Part shown: piece after piece, positions 63,366 to 64,000 of the stretch
Layout: the number at the start of each line of letters is the position of its first letter
How positions within the stretch are numbered: the stretch's first letter is position 1
Virus record (IMG/VR): IMGVR_UViG_3300046703_000247
Coordinates: 1 to 64,000 of that record
DNA length: 64,000 nucleotides
Reading direction: 5' to 3' (one strand)
Source of the DNA: a virus
Position numbers and translations under genes: made by a program
The notes under the pieces: model-generated
Seen by the model: the letters and a program-made list of their open reading frames with translations, nothing else
What the model was told of the DNA's origin: nothing
The model's database searches: none

Positions 63366-63444
63366 ACAGCACCTCCGGTCTGACGCGCGGGCCGGCGCAC
63401 CTCCCCGAGATGCTACCGGCCCGCGCGTTGCCAACTACACCCGG

Positions 63445-63582
63445 CTAGGTACAGCCAGCCGGTCGCTTCGCGGTGGTGCGCTTGGTGGTCCGCATGTTCC
63501 GCGTTGCTGGAGCCGCGTTCTTACGCGGCGCGGTCTTGCCGCCTTTCTTGGTGCCTGACGGTTTGGTGATTGGTCTCGCCAT
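63445..63582 (-). CDS. Very small basic protein
   Basis: A GGAGGGA site precedes ATG 63582. The 45-residue product is almost one third Lys/Arg (ITKPSGTKKGGKTAPRKNA, MRTTKRTTAKRPAG), like a histone tail. It may bind DNA or RNA; this is inferred from composition only. Confidence 0.6.
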   Translation of the reverse strand: MARPITKPSGTKKGGKTAPRKNAAPATRNMRTTKRTTAKRPAGCT

Positions 63583-63701
63583 ATCCCTCCTTCCTTTCGG
63601 TATGATTCTCCCCTCGTTCCCTACGTCCGGCTGTAAGACCGCGGCTCCCGGCTCAGTGGGTGCCGCGGCCCCAGCAGGCTCGCGGGTAGAGCTTGGTCGG
63701 C

Positions 63702-63959
63702 CTACTGATGAATGGCCTGAAGACGTTTGGGAAGCTCCCTGTCCTCTTCCGGCAAGTTAAAAAAGGCCGTGCTGCCGGGGACTCTGGCACTGACGGCCTT
63801 CACCATGTCTACTTCAGCCTTGGCGGTGTTGATGATGGTCTGTGCCACCAGACTGATAGTGCGAGCGCGATCGAGATCCATGGGTTTGTCCGGATCTTTA
63901 AGCGCTTCCAGCGTCTCGAACAGGTGATCCCGGAGATCGGTTATCTTGTTCTTCGCCAC
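63702..63959 (-). CDS. Small helical phage protein
   Basis: GTG 63959 gives 85 residues. The N-terminus KITDLRDHLFETLEALKDPD and the following DLDRARTISLVAQTIINTAK are a pattern I have seen in short phage proteins near small early genes, without a known role. It is the first complete gene of the leftward operon in the window; the 40 bases upstream are open but cannot be assigned. Confidence 0.65.
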   Translation of the reverse strand: MAKNKITDLRDHLFETLEALKDPDKPMDLDRARTISLVAQTIINTAKAEVDMVKAVSARVPGSTAFFNLPEEDRELPKRLQAIHQ

Positions 63960-64000
63960 CTAGTTTCCTCAACTTTCTCTTCAAGGCGCCCTGCGCCTGG

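Noticed and set aside
63583-63701. A gene or terminator in the gap between the two last small genes
   Set aside because: The GC-rich stretch holds a CCGCGG pair that could fold, but there is no T-tract and no frame with a ribosome site; I see nothing convincing there.

Overview
The window is a GC-rich piece of a tailed bacteriophage (or prophage) genome with a P22-like, podovirus-type virion module. The signature genes are two tandem paralogues of the P22 gp4-type tail accessory/head-completion protein, a P22 gp10-type stabilisation/tail hub protein, a gp7-type DNA ejection protein, several fibre proteins, lysis genes, and a single 17.4-kb gene for a 5,786-residue virion 'polyvalent' protein. 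No terminase, portal, full capsid or polymerase gene lies here, so those must sit outside the window. Many signal peptides end in Ala-Gln, several short proteins carry a twin-arginine 'MNRRGF' leader, and one secreted protein looks like an acidobacterial cell protein. These hint at an Acidobacteriota host (Bryobacterales/Solibacter-like), but this is inference only.

Layout. 1-3.2 kb: small virion-associated and fibre-like secreted proteins. 3.2-9.5 kb: T4-type lysozyme, beta-barrel protein, gp4 paralogues, LamG-like adhesin, and a glycosyltransferase/methyltransferase cassette. 9.4-15.7 kb: a heptad-repeat fibre and further fibre or enzyme-like secreted proteins. 16.4-25 kb: adaptor, metallopeptidase, gp10, further structural proteins, acetyltransferase and ejection protein. 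25-46.4 kb: fibre, internal virion protein and the giant polyvalent protein (transglycosylase, 2H phosphoesterase, SAP, N6-methylase, Snf2 helicase, zincin and membrane segments). 46.4-49 kb: lysis-type genes. 49-55 kb: small accessory genes, then an early-type operon driven from a near-consensus promoter (OB-like protein, RecB/Cas4-type nuclease). 55-56.5 kb: serine recombinase, short direct repeats and a tRNA-like sequence. 56.2-64 kb: a leftward operon of small overlapping genes with a DNA methyltransferase and a DUF5131 protein.

The most striking feature is a dispersed ~57-bp palindromic repeat with 25 recognisable copies (14 forward, 11 reverse). Stems vary by paired changes while the hairpin is kept. 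Copies lie between genes and also in frame inside genes: eight fall in interdomain linkers of the giant protein. Six intergenic pairs occur in the order reverse-then-forward. Five of these bracket blocks of apparently accessory genes sitting between conserved structural genes, and one pair is 'empty' with only 10 bp between copies. This looks like a family of cargo cassettes with terminal inverted repeats, or a punctuation system at transcript boundaries.

A second theme is export: at least ten genes of the rightward module carry Sec-type signal peptides, and five or six carry twin-arginine leaders. One of the latter fuses the leader to what looks like the N-terminal part of a P22-type major capsid protein, on the strand opposite to the virion genes.
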